In this document: positions 30,960-42,593 of the stretch, one piece after another | Layout: every line of letters begins with the position of its first letter | Position numbering within the stretch: position 1 is the stretch's first letter | NCBI RefSeq assembly: GCF_022965805.1 | Contig: NC_133117.1 | Span: forward strand, 12,424,183 to 12,488,182 | Direction of reading: 5' to 3' | Length of the DNA: 64,000 nucleotides | From: Primulina eburnea | Lineage: Eukaryota > Streptophyta > Magnoliopsida > Lamiales > Gesneriaceae | Position numbers and translations under genes: made by a program | Notes under the pieces: generated by a model | The model's input: the letters and a program-made list of their open reading frames with translations, nothing else | The model's database searches: none | What the model was told of the DNA's origin: nothing

Positions 30960-32781
30960 TATAACGAACCGTACTTTTCATACTTAAAATTTGCGGAAAA
31001 ATTAAAAATTTTCTTAAATATAAACATACATACTGGTCGTCACTCCTCATTCATCAAAATAATATTTGAAATCAGTATCGCCAACTAAAATTTGCTAAGA
31101 GAAAAGCTGTCCTCATAATATCTAACATTCAAATCATAAAATCAGAGTGTAAATGTTTTCATGCTTAAAATCTTAAAATAACGTAGGCGGTCCTCGGGTC
31201 TAGCCTCCCACACAGTCCAAGCCTGCCCCTTGGTCGCCACCTCCCGTCTCCTCATCAACATAGTCACCTGCATCGATCAAGTCTAGTGAGTCTAAAGACT
31301 CAACACGTATAAACTGGGATAACGAGTACTACATAATAAAATCGCATGCATCTTAAAAATAGAACATAAATAACTTGAAACTTGAGCTTGCATTATAACT
31401 TGAACTTGCATACATACATAGACGTGCTATCACAGTGAAACTTTCATAATCATAACTGCATACTTGAGCATACTAAAACATACATGACTTCATCATTTTT
31501 CGTAGAGGATGTTTCAAAACAAGTGACCCATAGCATAATAAACGTCTGATCAGACTCACCACAGTACTGGGCTGACAGGGACGTATCCACTGCCGCAGAA
31601 ATGAGATCCCCGTTCATAATTTAATGGGCTGGTTGGTCCTCGTTCATAATTTAACGCTTTCCAACCACGATCTAACCCGTTCATAATTTAACGGGGCGGA
31701 GAGGTCCTCGGTCACATTCACCGACTTCCAAACCCATTCATAATTTGGTCACAAGACATTTAGCAAACCTCAAAAGCTTAAAATATTTTCTTTGCACGTC
31801 ATACATACTTACTTGGCGTTGAGGGATTCGTTGGACTTCGACTGGGGCCGTTGCTGCACATACTAACATGAAATTGCATACTTAACTTGCATAACTTAAC
31901 GTAGAAATCATACTTACTCTCGAGTTCAATCATTACTTAGGACATTCTAAAATTTCCCATGACGCGACCTTGATAATCCTTGCACTAAACCATGACGTCT
32001 AACCTCAAAGCATACTAAATTACTTTTCCCAAAAACGAAGGACACGGACCCCGTGCCTGGGTCCGTGCATGGGTCCGTCTAGACTCTGTAAAAAGACATC
32101 GAAAAGGAGGAGGGGCACGGACCCCGTGCAACAAAACCTTGCTGGAATATTAAAGGGAGGGGGCGGCTGGTATGCTTCTCAAGAACCCTAGCTTTTCTTT
32201 TAAAAGAATGAAGTGAAGAGAGAAATAAAATTGTGTGTGTGTATGCTTGAGTGTCGTGAGTGGTGTGTGTAAAGTGTGTGTGTGCGTGCGTTTTGTGTAG
32301 TGGGTAGGAGATTAGGGTGTTAATTAGGGACAATAATTTACTTAATTACTAATTAACAACCAATCAAGGCATTAACCCACTACTAGCTTTAAATAAAAAT
32401 CGTGTGATTGAAATAAAGTGCACAAGAGACAATTCCTTAAAACTTTAAAGTCTCCAAAATCTCCTAATAGTCAAATTAGGCTTTTAAATTACTATAACTA
32501 GATAAGTTATTTAAAATGCCCCACTCTACTGAAAATAAAATACCGTCTTTTAAAATTGCCAAAGATCGTCACCGGGTCTCTTCCTCGATCCCACCTCGAA
32601 TAATCGCCTGAAACATGAAACTTGAAGAAAGCATTTTTAACGTGCATCACATGAACATAAATAATTTAAAATAATGCATTTTCATAAATTATGCATGGCT
32701 AAAACTCATTTAAAAATAATTAAATGATCTAATAATTAAATGAATGCATGGGTTATACGTGTACTGAATTTGGGCACTACA
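30960..32781 (-). mobile_element. L1: solo LTR of the G1-type gypsy family
   Basis: Minus orientation, TGTAGTGCCC start at 32781 and ...CGTTATA end at 30960, where the usual final CA has become TA. The ATTAG duplication is perfect on both sides (30955-30959 and 32782-32786). Landmarks in the same order as the G1 LTR: early GGCGATTATTCGA block (about 32565), GT tract (32225-32300), GC palindromes (32036-32130), CGTT repeats (31610-31745), conserved block (31200-31320). No internal region, so it is a recombination product. Confidence 0.88.
32036..32130. repeat. L1 LTR GC palindromes
   Basis: GCACGGACCCCGTGC-type palindromes, two full copies and two half copies (GGGTCCGTGC, GGGTCCGTC). Confidence 0.7.
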
Positions 32782-32786
32782 ATTAG

Positions 32787-34005
32787 AGTGAGTTTTTCTC
32801 AATCTCGATAAATATATATTCATGGTATCTTTTAACAAGATTCTGATGTTTTCGAAAAAAGATAACGGTGACTGGAAAATTTATATGCAGACAAATTTAT
32901 CTATCCAGGATGATTATATGTGGTATGTCATCATTGAGGAAACTATGAAGGTCCTTAAATCGTAATATCATAAGTTGAAGCTCAAATTGTGAAAAGCACC
33001 GGTCTTAGTGGACTTATGAGGACAAAATGAAGTCCAACCTCGATAATCGTAATAACAGAAGTTGAGGCTCAAATGGTGAGAAGTACCGGTCTTAGTGGAC
33101 ATATGAGGACAAAATGAAGTCCAACCTTGATAACATGGCCAATGACATACTTTTCAAGACATTATTCAAGTATATGTTTATCAAAATCAAGACGTTCTTG
33201 ACCGCAAAGGAATTTTTTCCCAATCGTGTGAAAGACAATGACCAGACAAAAGGGAATAAAAATACCGTGGCCATGCAAAATTTGACAACGCCAAAATGAA
33301 ACCAAGAGAGAGCATAAATAATCTTGATTAGCAATTTTGTAGCATTGTTATTGAAGTTTCCGCTCTTGGCAAATAATATACTAACCATGAGTTGAATTTA
33401 AACGTTATGCGAGCGCTGCCCAGAGAGTGGGACATAAAGACATACGTGAATCAAATTACCTTAAAAAGATTGATTTGCATTATCTTTTTACAAATATTAA
33501 GGCGTACTAGTTTGAATTGGGAATCCGGATTGAAGAAGAAAGGTATATGTCCGATCAAACAAAAGTTCTAGCCCTAGTTTTTGTTCCCCCACCCTTCATC
33601 GAGAAGCTTCAACAAAAGAAATCTACAGAACATTTTAGAAATGAGTCTATGTCACCGTTTGTCAGGAAGTTTAGTAAATTTAATCGCAAAAATCAATATA
33701 AATTTTGTAAACTGTATCAGAAAAAGGAGCAATCAGAAGATAGTCCAACATGTTTTACCTAAGGCAAGAAGGGTCATTTCATTGCAGATTGCAATTGACC
33801 CAGAAAAGATGAAAGATGCCCTAGGAGAAGAGAAGTTATAGATATGAAAAGAAGTCATTGAAGAAGAAAATAGACTAGAAGGTGTTTGTTTTCATGAAAA
33901 TCAAAAGCAGATGGATTGAAACAGACTTCCAGTTTAGTTGCCTCATCAAGTGATAATGATGAAGAACCGCCTAATGCCTGATGGCCAATGTAGAACCATG
34001 TAAGA
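32787..34005 (+). pseudogene. S1 copia gag relic
   Basis: Broken frames from ATGGTATCTTTTAAC (about 32823) read gag of the SIRE type: 'DWKIYMQTNLSIQDDYMWYV', then after many stops a segment 'FVRKFSKFNRKNQYKF' at about 33655, a zinc-knuckle trace (GKKGHFIADCN with the first Cys pair altered) near 33770, and an acidic tail. A 60-bp stretch near 32960-33120 is imperfectly duplicated (GTACCGGTCTTAGTGGAC twice). Non-functional. Confidence 0.65.
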
Positions 34006-34457
34006 TTTTTTTTGTGCGACAGATACTAGTAAATAATAACACTATCAGAATAGGATATAAAATAGTGAATTTGTGTTTAATTTGAATTAAGTGTTGTCCC
34101 AGATGTTACAATATCTCGGACAACATGCAGCGGAATATTATATTTTGTAACACAAATTGACTTTAAATAAATAGATGAACAATATTAAATTTGCACAAGT
34201 ATAAATACTTGTACGGTGCCTTATGACAAAAATTAATCACTAGAAAACCAAACCGTTTATCACTAGTGATTAAGAACAAAAATCAATTTCCTCAATAAGT
34301 TGAGAAAATAAAAGCTTTCTAAAAAAAATAAACAGAATAAAACATTAACAAGAAAGAAAAAGTGTGATGCCAAAAGGGAATCCACGAAAACGATCTTCAG
34401 CCAACTTCTTTACGGATGTTGTCTGTAGATGTTCCCAACATTCAAGGCAACACGCGA
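34006..34457. other. Non-coding junction with two nested hairpins
   Basis: Boundary between plus-strand S1 gag and the minus-strand E1 relic. It holds hairpin motifs at 34092-34125 (TGTTGTCC ... GGACAACA with inner AGAT/ATCT) and 34417-34453 (TGTTGTC ... GGCAACA with inner ATGTT/AACAT). No gene. Confidence 0.5.
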
Positions 34458-35996
34458 TCACCACTCTGCAACAGCAACGAATTCGAGAATTATTTTTCTT
34501 TGAAAATCTCCACTCCATATATGTATGTATGATCGATGTTGATTATCCTCTCCCCCTTTTTGTCCTGGAAAGACAACAACCTCCAAAAAAAGCCGGAATT
34601 TCCTAGACATAGCTTCATAGTAGGCAATATCAGCCTTGGCTTGTTCAACCGTCTTCATAGCATGATCAATAGTAGCCTTGGTGTGCTCAACCTTTACCAT
34701 AGCATGATAAATGTGGGCTTGTACGTCTAACACCGAGATCATGATGTAATCAGTGGTCGGTGGATGAGCATGAGGGCTTTGCGGTCCAGTAGGTGCTGCA
34801 AAAGCATTACAGGGGCAGAACAAGGAAGATCAACCTTCCTATTTCCCTTGAAGAATGCAGGAGCAATCTTGAATGGTTCACCAAGGTCAGAAAGTTGCTA
34901 ATTTATATCCCTAACAAAACCTTGTGAGATAATAAGGCCACAGATCAGACTGAGAAAAGGTAGCTTAGAGGATTTTAGACCACCCTCAGCATATTGAAGC
35001 ATTGTGTTGAACACGAGCTTCCCAAAGTTTAATACCCATTTGTTCCAATGGAGTATAGCACTAATGCTTGGTGTCGTGTGACAACAGTATTATTGGTGGA
35101 CAGTGTCCAATTTCGAACAGAAAGCTTGTGAAGCACCGAGTAAAATGAAGTTAACTTTGCCATAGAGAGCTTCTGTGGATGAGTTGGAAAGTGAGTAACA
35201 ATGCCCCCAGTGATTGTGGAAGTGACAAGATGTATGTCTGGGGAAAGACCATCCTCATCCTCGGCAGGAGTTTGATAATGAGAATTGATGGCTTTCGGGC
35301 TGAACTCAAAGACTTTGTTGCGAACAAAAACTCTTCCATATTTTGCAGATCGTTCATCACCTACTCCAGGTGAGAGGTTCGAGTAAAACTCCAACACAGG
35401 CCGTCGGCTAAACGGTGAGACTGCTGAGACTGTGGAGAGTAGAGAGGAATGTTTCAGGAAGGCAACCAGATTATGCCTCTCAAAAGAATCAGGGTCGATG
35501 TTCTTCTCCTCAGTGACGTAGCGATTTGCATAAAAATGCCACTGAGCAACTGAGTGCTCAGTTTAGAATTTGGTAGAGAAATTAGTGCTCAAGTCATAGT
35601 CACCGAGGTACGTGTTGTCCTCAGTGTTGGCAACATCCTCAGCAACATCCTGTTCATAAGCCCCATGTTCTTCAGAGACAGTATCTTCCTCAGCAGGCTT
35701 GTCAGCATGACTGCTGGATTCAGTAGAACTTCCAGAATCTTGAGGAACATTAGGAACAACAGAAGTGTCGGATTTTTGGTGTCTCAAGTTGGCCATAAAT
35801 TGGACCAACGTGATTTCCTCTTTTGTAGATGGTGAGGGCTTTTGAGGAGGAACAGGGGGTGCGGTCTCATCAGAGTAAGTTGCAGTACTGGACGATGTAT
35901 TGCGCTCCTTCGATGTAGGAACAAGCTTCTTGCGAGCCACAAATTCGTAAGTCATCATCATTTGAGTCATCTCCTGACGTGTCAGCAGGACCAATC

Positions 35997-37819
35997 TGTG
36001 GGGACCCGTACCTAATTCATCTTCTTAAATCATCTTTGGGATTAAATTGGATCAATTACATAATATAGGTCTAATTTTTTTAAAAAAAACATAAGTGCGC
36101 AACATATGATAATTAATCTTATTTCATTTACAACTAGTGTAAGATCTACACATGATCCAAAGTACAAGTCTTACACAAAATAAAATCATAACCAACTAGT
36201 ATCCAACCACTACATCAAGTGTTGAAAATCTAATTTACTTCTAAGTCCGGATCTCTACTCTAATCTTGATCTCTCATCCTCTTCTTGACCCTGATCATGT
36301 CCCACCTGTTGTCATGCACACATACAAATACAACAGTAGCCGGATAACTCTGGTGAGAATATAATTCCAAGTATAAACAACTTATACATGGATTTCATAT
36401 AGAATCATATATTAAATCATATAACAGTTATCAATAACATGTATCATAATCTGAAAGACATGAATCAATATAAAACTGTAATTCAAACTTTTTAATTTTT
36501 AATCTCTGACTCGACTTTGATCTAGTCTAGGGATCCCAGTTCCCGGACGTTGGCACATTAAATCGAATCTCTGCAATAGGAGTCGATCTACTCCTAAGCA
36601 CATCAATATAAACCAAACATCCAGTGTCTTGGCACCTCTGCCGAAGACTTGGCACCTCTGCCGAAGACTCGTTCTCGATATCTATCTTCTATTCTCTACT
36701 TTCTATAAATCAATAGAATAAGCATACAAATTCAATGATACAAAGGTATTAAAACAATAACAAATAAGTATGTGGTTTTGGGAAACTAAAGTCGAATCTA
36801 ACTCGAGTCGTATCTCCCAGTTTAACATTGATTTATACATTTCTTTTGTCGATCTGACGAAGTCGAAGTCTTGAATTCAAATCTATCAATACTCAATCTG
36901 GCAATGACATTTAAAATATACAATATCACCATTCCATTCAAACAAGACATGTAGATCTTATCAAATTCTGACGTCATAACGGTACAATCTCAAAATGCCG
37001 GCAATACAATATCAATGAACATCAAGCTCAATAACTCATCAGCAATCAACAACACAATCTGATACCAAATTTGTATAATCTCCATCAAATCAAATCTAAA
37101 AAATCATAACAATTTCATACGGTATCCGTTCTTCTATCCGGTTTCGAATATACGATGTCTAAAATCTCGAGAACACACAATATCAATTAAACTCTGATTC
37201 CTTCAATATCATATTTTCAAATCATAAAAAAACATAAGAAAACTACGTCTTTTTGAAGCATTTGTCGAGAGGACCACAGTACTGAACTCGGATCGAAAAT
37301 CGGGTGGGCGGATCTTGCACAAATCAAATTCTAAGATAAAGAATTTGAAAATTTCTCCAGGGACTTGTCTCGTTCTTTCTTACTGCCATTCTGAAGGGAA
37401 AGGAAGGTATTTGTTATATATATCATGCATGGTAAGGGACGTGTGGCTCATTCTTGGTTCAGCACGTCTCGCGCATATGCGCGACCTTCCTCGGCGCATA
37501 TGCGCGAGACCTACTGTCTCGGCATATAACCAAACATCTTGCTCGCGCATATGCACGCCCTATCTCACGCATCTGTTCGAGGTCTTCTGCCTCAGCACAT
37601 TGCAACTCGCTCATATGCATGCCTAGTCTCGCGCATATGCGCGAGGTCTTCTGCCCTGCTCATGCATATGCGCGCCTCTTCTCGCGCATATGCGCGAGGT
37701 GTTCTGTCCTTGCACATATCAGATGCTTTCTCAACTCTTGTCTCGGCGTGATCTTTCTAATTCGCAACCATTCATAAATCAATAAACTCGGATTTAATAA
37801 TATAATCTCGGGCATTACA
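35997..37819 (-). mobile_element. L2: solo LTR of the G3 gypsy family
   Basis: TGTGGGGACCC...GGGCATTACA, 1823 bp, perfect CAATC duplication (35992-35996 and 37820-37824). Same layout as the G3 LTRs but clearly diverged. The CGCATATGCG palindrome cluster is at 37465-37715. Confidence 0.88.
37465..37715. repeat. CGCGCATATGCGCG cluster in L2
   Basis: About seven units of the 14-bp palindrome CGCGCATATGCGCG, some degraded (CATATGCACG, CATATGCATG), spaced 25-50 bp apart. Confidence 0.8.
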
Positions 37820-38205
37820 CAATCAGTGATGGGCGATTAGAGAGCTGGCCCTTGTAGCGAAATCTCTTCCCGGGAGTATGATCGGGGTTGTACCCATCCT
37901 GTCTCTTTGATCTTCACACTTGTGGTTACGGCGGATTAGGAAACCTGAACATAGTGGGTTTTCGATGTCCTTTGGATTTCCTGGCTCTCCGGGAGCATTA
38001 ACCTCTAAAGGTTTCAGGAGTTAGAGCATGGAGCCGGTATGATTTGCAGATTCTGGGCCGTGGGTGTTACTTCAGATGTTGCGGAAGTTGGGGCAACATC
38101 CTCTGTATGACCCATTTCACTTCGTATATCATGGGGATCAAAACCCTTTCCTGCCATTGAATCACAGTAGTTTGCAAAAAACAAATGAGGAAAATAGAAA
38201 AACAA

Positions 38206-39087
38206 CAGAAAAACTGTAGTGCGATGAGAGAAATTTCACAGCGAGAAAATACGAGAGTTTGAAACGCTAATAGGCAAATAATGATGAGTTAGGTTTTGTG
38301 AATCCAGAAGATAAAGATGAATGAACAGGGCAACGGTAACAAAAACATAACTCAATAACTGATTAAATCTAACAGGAAAAAATGAAACGGTAAAAATATA
38401 GCTGTTAATCCTTTCTGACAGTTACTGAGATGATTTTCGCATAGTATTAATTCAAAAATTCCAGAGATAAACCCACATCAAATTTAAACTCCACTAGACA
38501 TGAAAGATCACTGAAATTCGAATTTTAGTAAAGTTTGAATTTTCATCGAATTCTTCTTTTGTTGAAATTATCATATCCTTATAAGTCAACAATATTCACA
38601 ATGATATGATTATGCATGTCCTATTTATGCCTAATAACAGTATGTAACAAAATTTCAAACATGAAACAAGTATGAGATATGTTTACAGATGAAGTGTTGT
38701 CACCAATGTTGGCAACATCTTCCGACAACACGCACAATTCCAGAAAAACAATTTTAATTTTCTTCACACTGAATGATTTAACAGTTTTCTGACCATAGGA
38801 GTGGTAGCTTCCACACTAGAAGAATAGTTTTCATTGGATTCCCCTAGGTAGCTTTTTCCATTTTCTCCTATTTATGTGCTAATCTTTAGAAGGGGTAGCT
38901 CCCACACTTAAAGTCCAGCCTTCATTTGGCTACTTTAGGTAGCTTTTTCCATTTTGCCTTCTAATCACAGACTGATAAACATAAAAATTGTATATTAATT
39001 AAATGTTTTATAATATAAATAATAGTTTTTGTTTTATTAAATTTTTAAATATTATATGTTTTATAATAAATTCTATAAAATATAAGT
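38206..39087. other. E1 upstream region and undefined junction
   Basis: Upstream (minus) of E1 lies a leader-like pyrimidine-rich stretch and AACAGCTATATTTTTACC (minus strand, about 38390-38406), similar to the block before the antisense ORF in G1. A nested hairpin (38694-38731, GTGTTGTC ... GACAACAC with inner ATGTTG/CAACAT) follows. No gene between here and the H1 LTR. Confidence 0.4.
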
Positions 39088-40540
39088 TGTTGTGTAATTA
39101 TAAGTTTTTACTATTTTTACAGGTTCGATAGAAGAAGAATAACCTTGGCGTTGCAAATGGGATTAAGATGATTCTTGGACCTGTAGAAAGTTGATGATAA
39201 TATCTACAATATTGGTGACAAGAATGAGATAAAAATCCTCTCACAATTGGGATCAAATTAAGCAACAAATAAAGTTACCAAAGGAGTGACAGTTTTACCA
39301 TGCTCTAGTAGTTTGACCATATCTCTCAAATTACTTGGTCAAATGGTTTGAAAAAAATACCACAACTAGACAACTCAATTATCCACATGTTTCTTTTTAT
39401 GTGAAGAAGCAAATTCGGAGAATAATATTTTCAAAAGTGATGTGTAATATAATATAATATCTTGGAACACCAATGAAGACTTATGTGTAAAAAAATAATA
39501 TTTTATTTGTGGTTGTCTCCCCAAATTTGGCTATAAACAGGGGTGCATTGTAATGTATTTATATATCCCTCATTCTATGAACAAACCTTTGAGTTCATAA
39601 TATTTCTCTCTATATTTTTCGTTTATTTCTTCATTTAAATATAATTAGCATGTTAATTTCATATTCAAAGTTTTACACTTTGAATAATGAATAGCTAACT
39701 TCATAAAGTTGAGATAAAAATGTGAAACTCTTGGCATGATAATAAGGTTACTAAAAAGTAAGAATCTATGTTTTATATTATTTAATCATTATTTATTGTT
39801 TATGTTATATTTATTTCTTTAAGCATTTTTATACCCTACTTATAAGTGGGAGTTTTGATTTATTGTTGCTATATGTTACACTAAATTCTTGGAACCATTT
39901 AAATGTTAGTTTGGTATTATCAACCATTTCAAGTGGATGCCTTGATTTATTATATATTAATATATTATAATATTAAATTACTTGGAACCATTTAAATGTT
40001 TGTTTAGTTTTACCAACCATTTAAAGTGGGAACCTTGATTTACTATATATAATTATATCATAATATTAATTTATTGGTATCATTTAAATGTTAGTTTGGT
40101 TTTACCAACCATTTAAAGTGAGAACCTTGATTTAGTGTTTACAAATATATATATAGCACAATAAATACTTGACAACATTTATAAGTTTTGGTATATATTA
40201 TATACTTATAAGATAATAATATATAACATAATATAAATATGATTATTTAATATATTGGAATCATTTTATTAAGTGGATTTCAATATTGTTCGTTAATGTT
40301 AAATTTATTAAAATATCAATAGTGATCCTTTAATCTCAACTACTTAAATTAAAATTTTAACAATTAAAATTTATCCATTAAAGATTCAAACAATTAAAAT
40401 TAAAAAGAAACAAAAACAAAAAGACATTGTAGTGGACTTGTAATTACCTTAGCTTCTCTGTGGATACGATATCGGACTCACCGAATTATACTACTTGTGG
40501 ACAACCTGCTCTTGGGAGTGCAACAATCAAAGTGACAACA
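39088..40540 (+). mobile_element. H1 5' LTR (Athila-like gypsy), left limit approximate
   Basis: The right end ...GACAACA at 40540 is fixed by the PBS 6 bp later. The left end is a guess at a TGTTGTG. A plausible promoter TATA (GGCTATAAACAGGGG, about 39530-39544) and the AAGTGGGAACCTTGATTTA phrases repeated three times at about 39930-40140 lie inside. AT-rich, no ORF. Confidence 0.6.
39915..40145. repeat. Tandem phrases in H1 LTR
   Basis: About three diverged copies, roughly 100 bp each, of a unit with CATTTAAATGTT.GTTTGGT and CCATTTAAAGTGGGAACC. Confidence 0.6.
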
Positions 40541-40546
40541 AGTTTT

Positions 40547-40564
40547 TGGCGCCGTTGCCGGGGA
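40547..40564 (+). other. H1 primer-binding site (tRNA-Asp)
   Basis: TGGCGCCGTTGCCGGGGA, complementary to the 3' end of plant tRNA-Asp, the usual primer of Athila-group elements. Confidence 0.85.
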
Positions 40565-40678
40565 AGTATAATTTAATTTCAAGTCTATTTAATTTTGTTT
40601 ATATTTTATTTTTCTTTATTTGAATTTTTATTGTTTTTGTGTGTTTTTATTCTTTTGCATTTGCATTTGCATGAGCAT

Positions 40679-42015
40679 TGTAGGGACCCAGACGCTCATC
40701 ATCTTTCTAATCGTGATTGAGACTAATTAATCAATTATAATAAACAGGGTCTAAATTTTTTTTTTTTAAAATGCGGAAGGTAATGGAATCAAACTCCTAT
40801 ACATATCAGTATAAAAGTATAAATCTGATAAAATATACAATCATACATATCTCAGGTTCAACAACTAACTATCAAGTGTTTAAACCCTATCTCTAGTCCA
40901 ACTCCGTAGTCTTCACTCTAACTCGATCTTTCTTCACCTCTGTGACCTTGAACCTGTCCCCCCTGTTGCCATGCACACATACAGACAAGATAACAGCCGG
41001 ATAACTCCGGTGAGATATAAATATCCCAGTATAAACAATGTATACATGCAATCATATAAAACATATATAACAGCATAAACAAACATCAAAACATGTATCT
41101 TATCTGACTACATGAATCAATGACTTGTGATCTAATCTTATCTTATCTCTAATCTAGGGATCCCGATCTAATTTAGACTTTGGTATGCTGTATCGAATGT
41201 CTACAATAGACGTCGATCTACATCTAAGCTCATCGATACACCGTAAGTCTAGAGTCTCAGCGGTTCTGACAAAGACTCGGCGGTTCTGCCCTAGCTAGGT
41301 CGATCTGCCCTAGACTCAAACTCTGACTCTGCACTAAGTCAATAAACTAAAAATATCAATCTAATAATCTGCAAATATCAATGCAATAAAATAAACTATG
41401 TGATTTAGGGAAACTCAAGTCAAACCTAACTCGAGTTGTGCAATCCCGAATCAACATTTATTTATACCTTTCTTCCTGTCGATCTGATACAGTCAAAGTC
41501 TTGATTCAAAGTCTGTCACTGTTCAATCTGGCAATGACAATATCAATATTCTGTATCAATATTCTAATCAAATCACAACATCTCTGTTTATCAAATTCTG
41601 ACGGTACAACAGTACAGTCTTGCGATATCTGTGATACCAAACCAGTATCTACTAATTCCAATAATTTACAATCAAGCACCGTACAAATTGACATCACATC
41701 TAAGTCAATTTAACTCTGAAATTCATAACAATTCCATAATCAATCTGTTTCTTAATCTGACTTCAATTCTATGATGTCTACTACGTCAAGAACGCCATAT
41801 ATGAATCGTATCTAATTCTGGACATAGCATAATTTCAAATCCTAACAAAACGTAACAAAACTTACGTCCTGTAGTAGCTGTCGTTGCTAGGAACACGGTG
41901 TCGTACTCGGATTTACGTTTGGACACTCGGATCGTACGTAAAATAAATTCTGAAATTTAAAAGCAATTCTCCCCTGAAGCTCTCGTTTTCCTTTTTCTTC
42001 TGAAGATTACGTTTG

Positions 42016-42049
<34 letters not shown>

Positions 42050-42455
42050 AGCACATGCAAATGGACGAGTGGCTTAATGTGCACACTGCACGTCTCGCAC
42101 ATATGCGCGACCATCTCCCGCGCATATGCGCGAGACATTCTGTCTCGGCGCGTGGCTTCACGAAGACTCGCGCATATGCGCGCACCTCTTCCGCGCATAT
42201 GCGCTAGGAATTCTTCACAACTCTCGGGTACCCTCGCGCATGTGCGCCGATTTATGCCTGCGCATATGCGCGAGGGGTTCTGCCTATTCCGCGCATATGC
42301 GCCGCATCAAGTCGCGCATATGCGCGAGGCTCATTTCCTCGCACCCACATCTTTTCATATTTATTTCAATTCGTGTCTCGCTTAGCTCTTTCATAATCGT
42401 CTCGATTAAAATTAATAATCGTAATTTAACACGATATAAAATCTTGGGCATTACA
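40679..42455 (-). repeat. G3 3' LTR
   Basis: TGTAGGGACCC to ...GGGCATTACA. Contains a (TA)n tract (42017-42042) and the palindrome cluster (42095-42330). Confidence 0.92.
42095..42330. repeat. CGCGCATATGCGCG cluster in G3 3' LTR
   Basis: Eight units of CGCGCATATGCGCG or one- to three-base variants within 235 bp, spacing 25-35 bp. Located about 125-360 bp from the LTR's own 5' end (42455). Confidence 0.85.
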
Positions 42456-42470
42456 TTTCTCCCCCCCTAA
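42456..42470 (-). other. G3 polypurine tract
   Basis: Minus strand TTAGGGGGGGAGAAA directly before the 3' LTR. Confidence 0.85.
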
Positions 42471-42593
42471 GATACGATTTCGTCCCCGAAATCTCAGGTA
42501 ATCAATCGTATCAATAAGGAGTATATATACAAAATTGTATAAGAAATTTACATTATCGAAATAACTCTGGGAACTCTTGTCTCATATCTGATT

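Larger units (their letters stand above)
20453..34005 (+). mobile_element. S1: SIRE-like Ty1/copia relic, split by T1 and L1
   Basis: Pieces: LTR start TGTTATAAGATC (20453-20464), rest of the LTR (29797-30948), PBS (30952-30959 plus 32787-32789), gag relic (32787-34005). Removing T1 and L1 leaves a roughly 1.16-kb LTR whose later part resembles the S2 LTR (TTCGAACTTC.ATAAAC, TTTTTTCACC...TCTAAAC, final ACA). The right end beyond 34005 is unclear; a 3' LTR was not found. Confidence 0.6.
34458..38205 (-). pseudogene. E1: SIRE-type extra (env-position) ORF relic, split by L2
   Basis: From the ATG at 38205 (MAGKGFDPHDIRSEMGHTED) the minus-strand reading continues in broken frames, is interrupted by L2 (35997-37819), and resumes as ORFs at 35994-35563, 35397-35029 and 34823-34458. 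The second half has a motif set LEFYSNLS ... YGRVFVRNKVFEFSP, resembling the 'putative plant transposon protein' domain found in extra ORFs downstream of pol in SIRE/Maximus elements. Later come a coiled-coil-like ATIDHAMKTVEQAKADIAYY segment and a Gly/Gln tail. Acidic Ser/Thr/Glu-rich linkers flank the domain. The function of this family is unknown. Stops between the pieces mark it as dead. Confidence 0.6.

Noticed and set aside
42077..42470. ORFs with repeated 'RICAR/HMR' phrases (also near 37454 and 48738)
   Set aside because: Translations of the CGCATATGCG palindromes in the LTRs.
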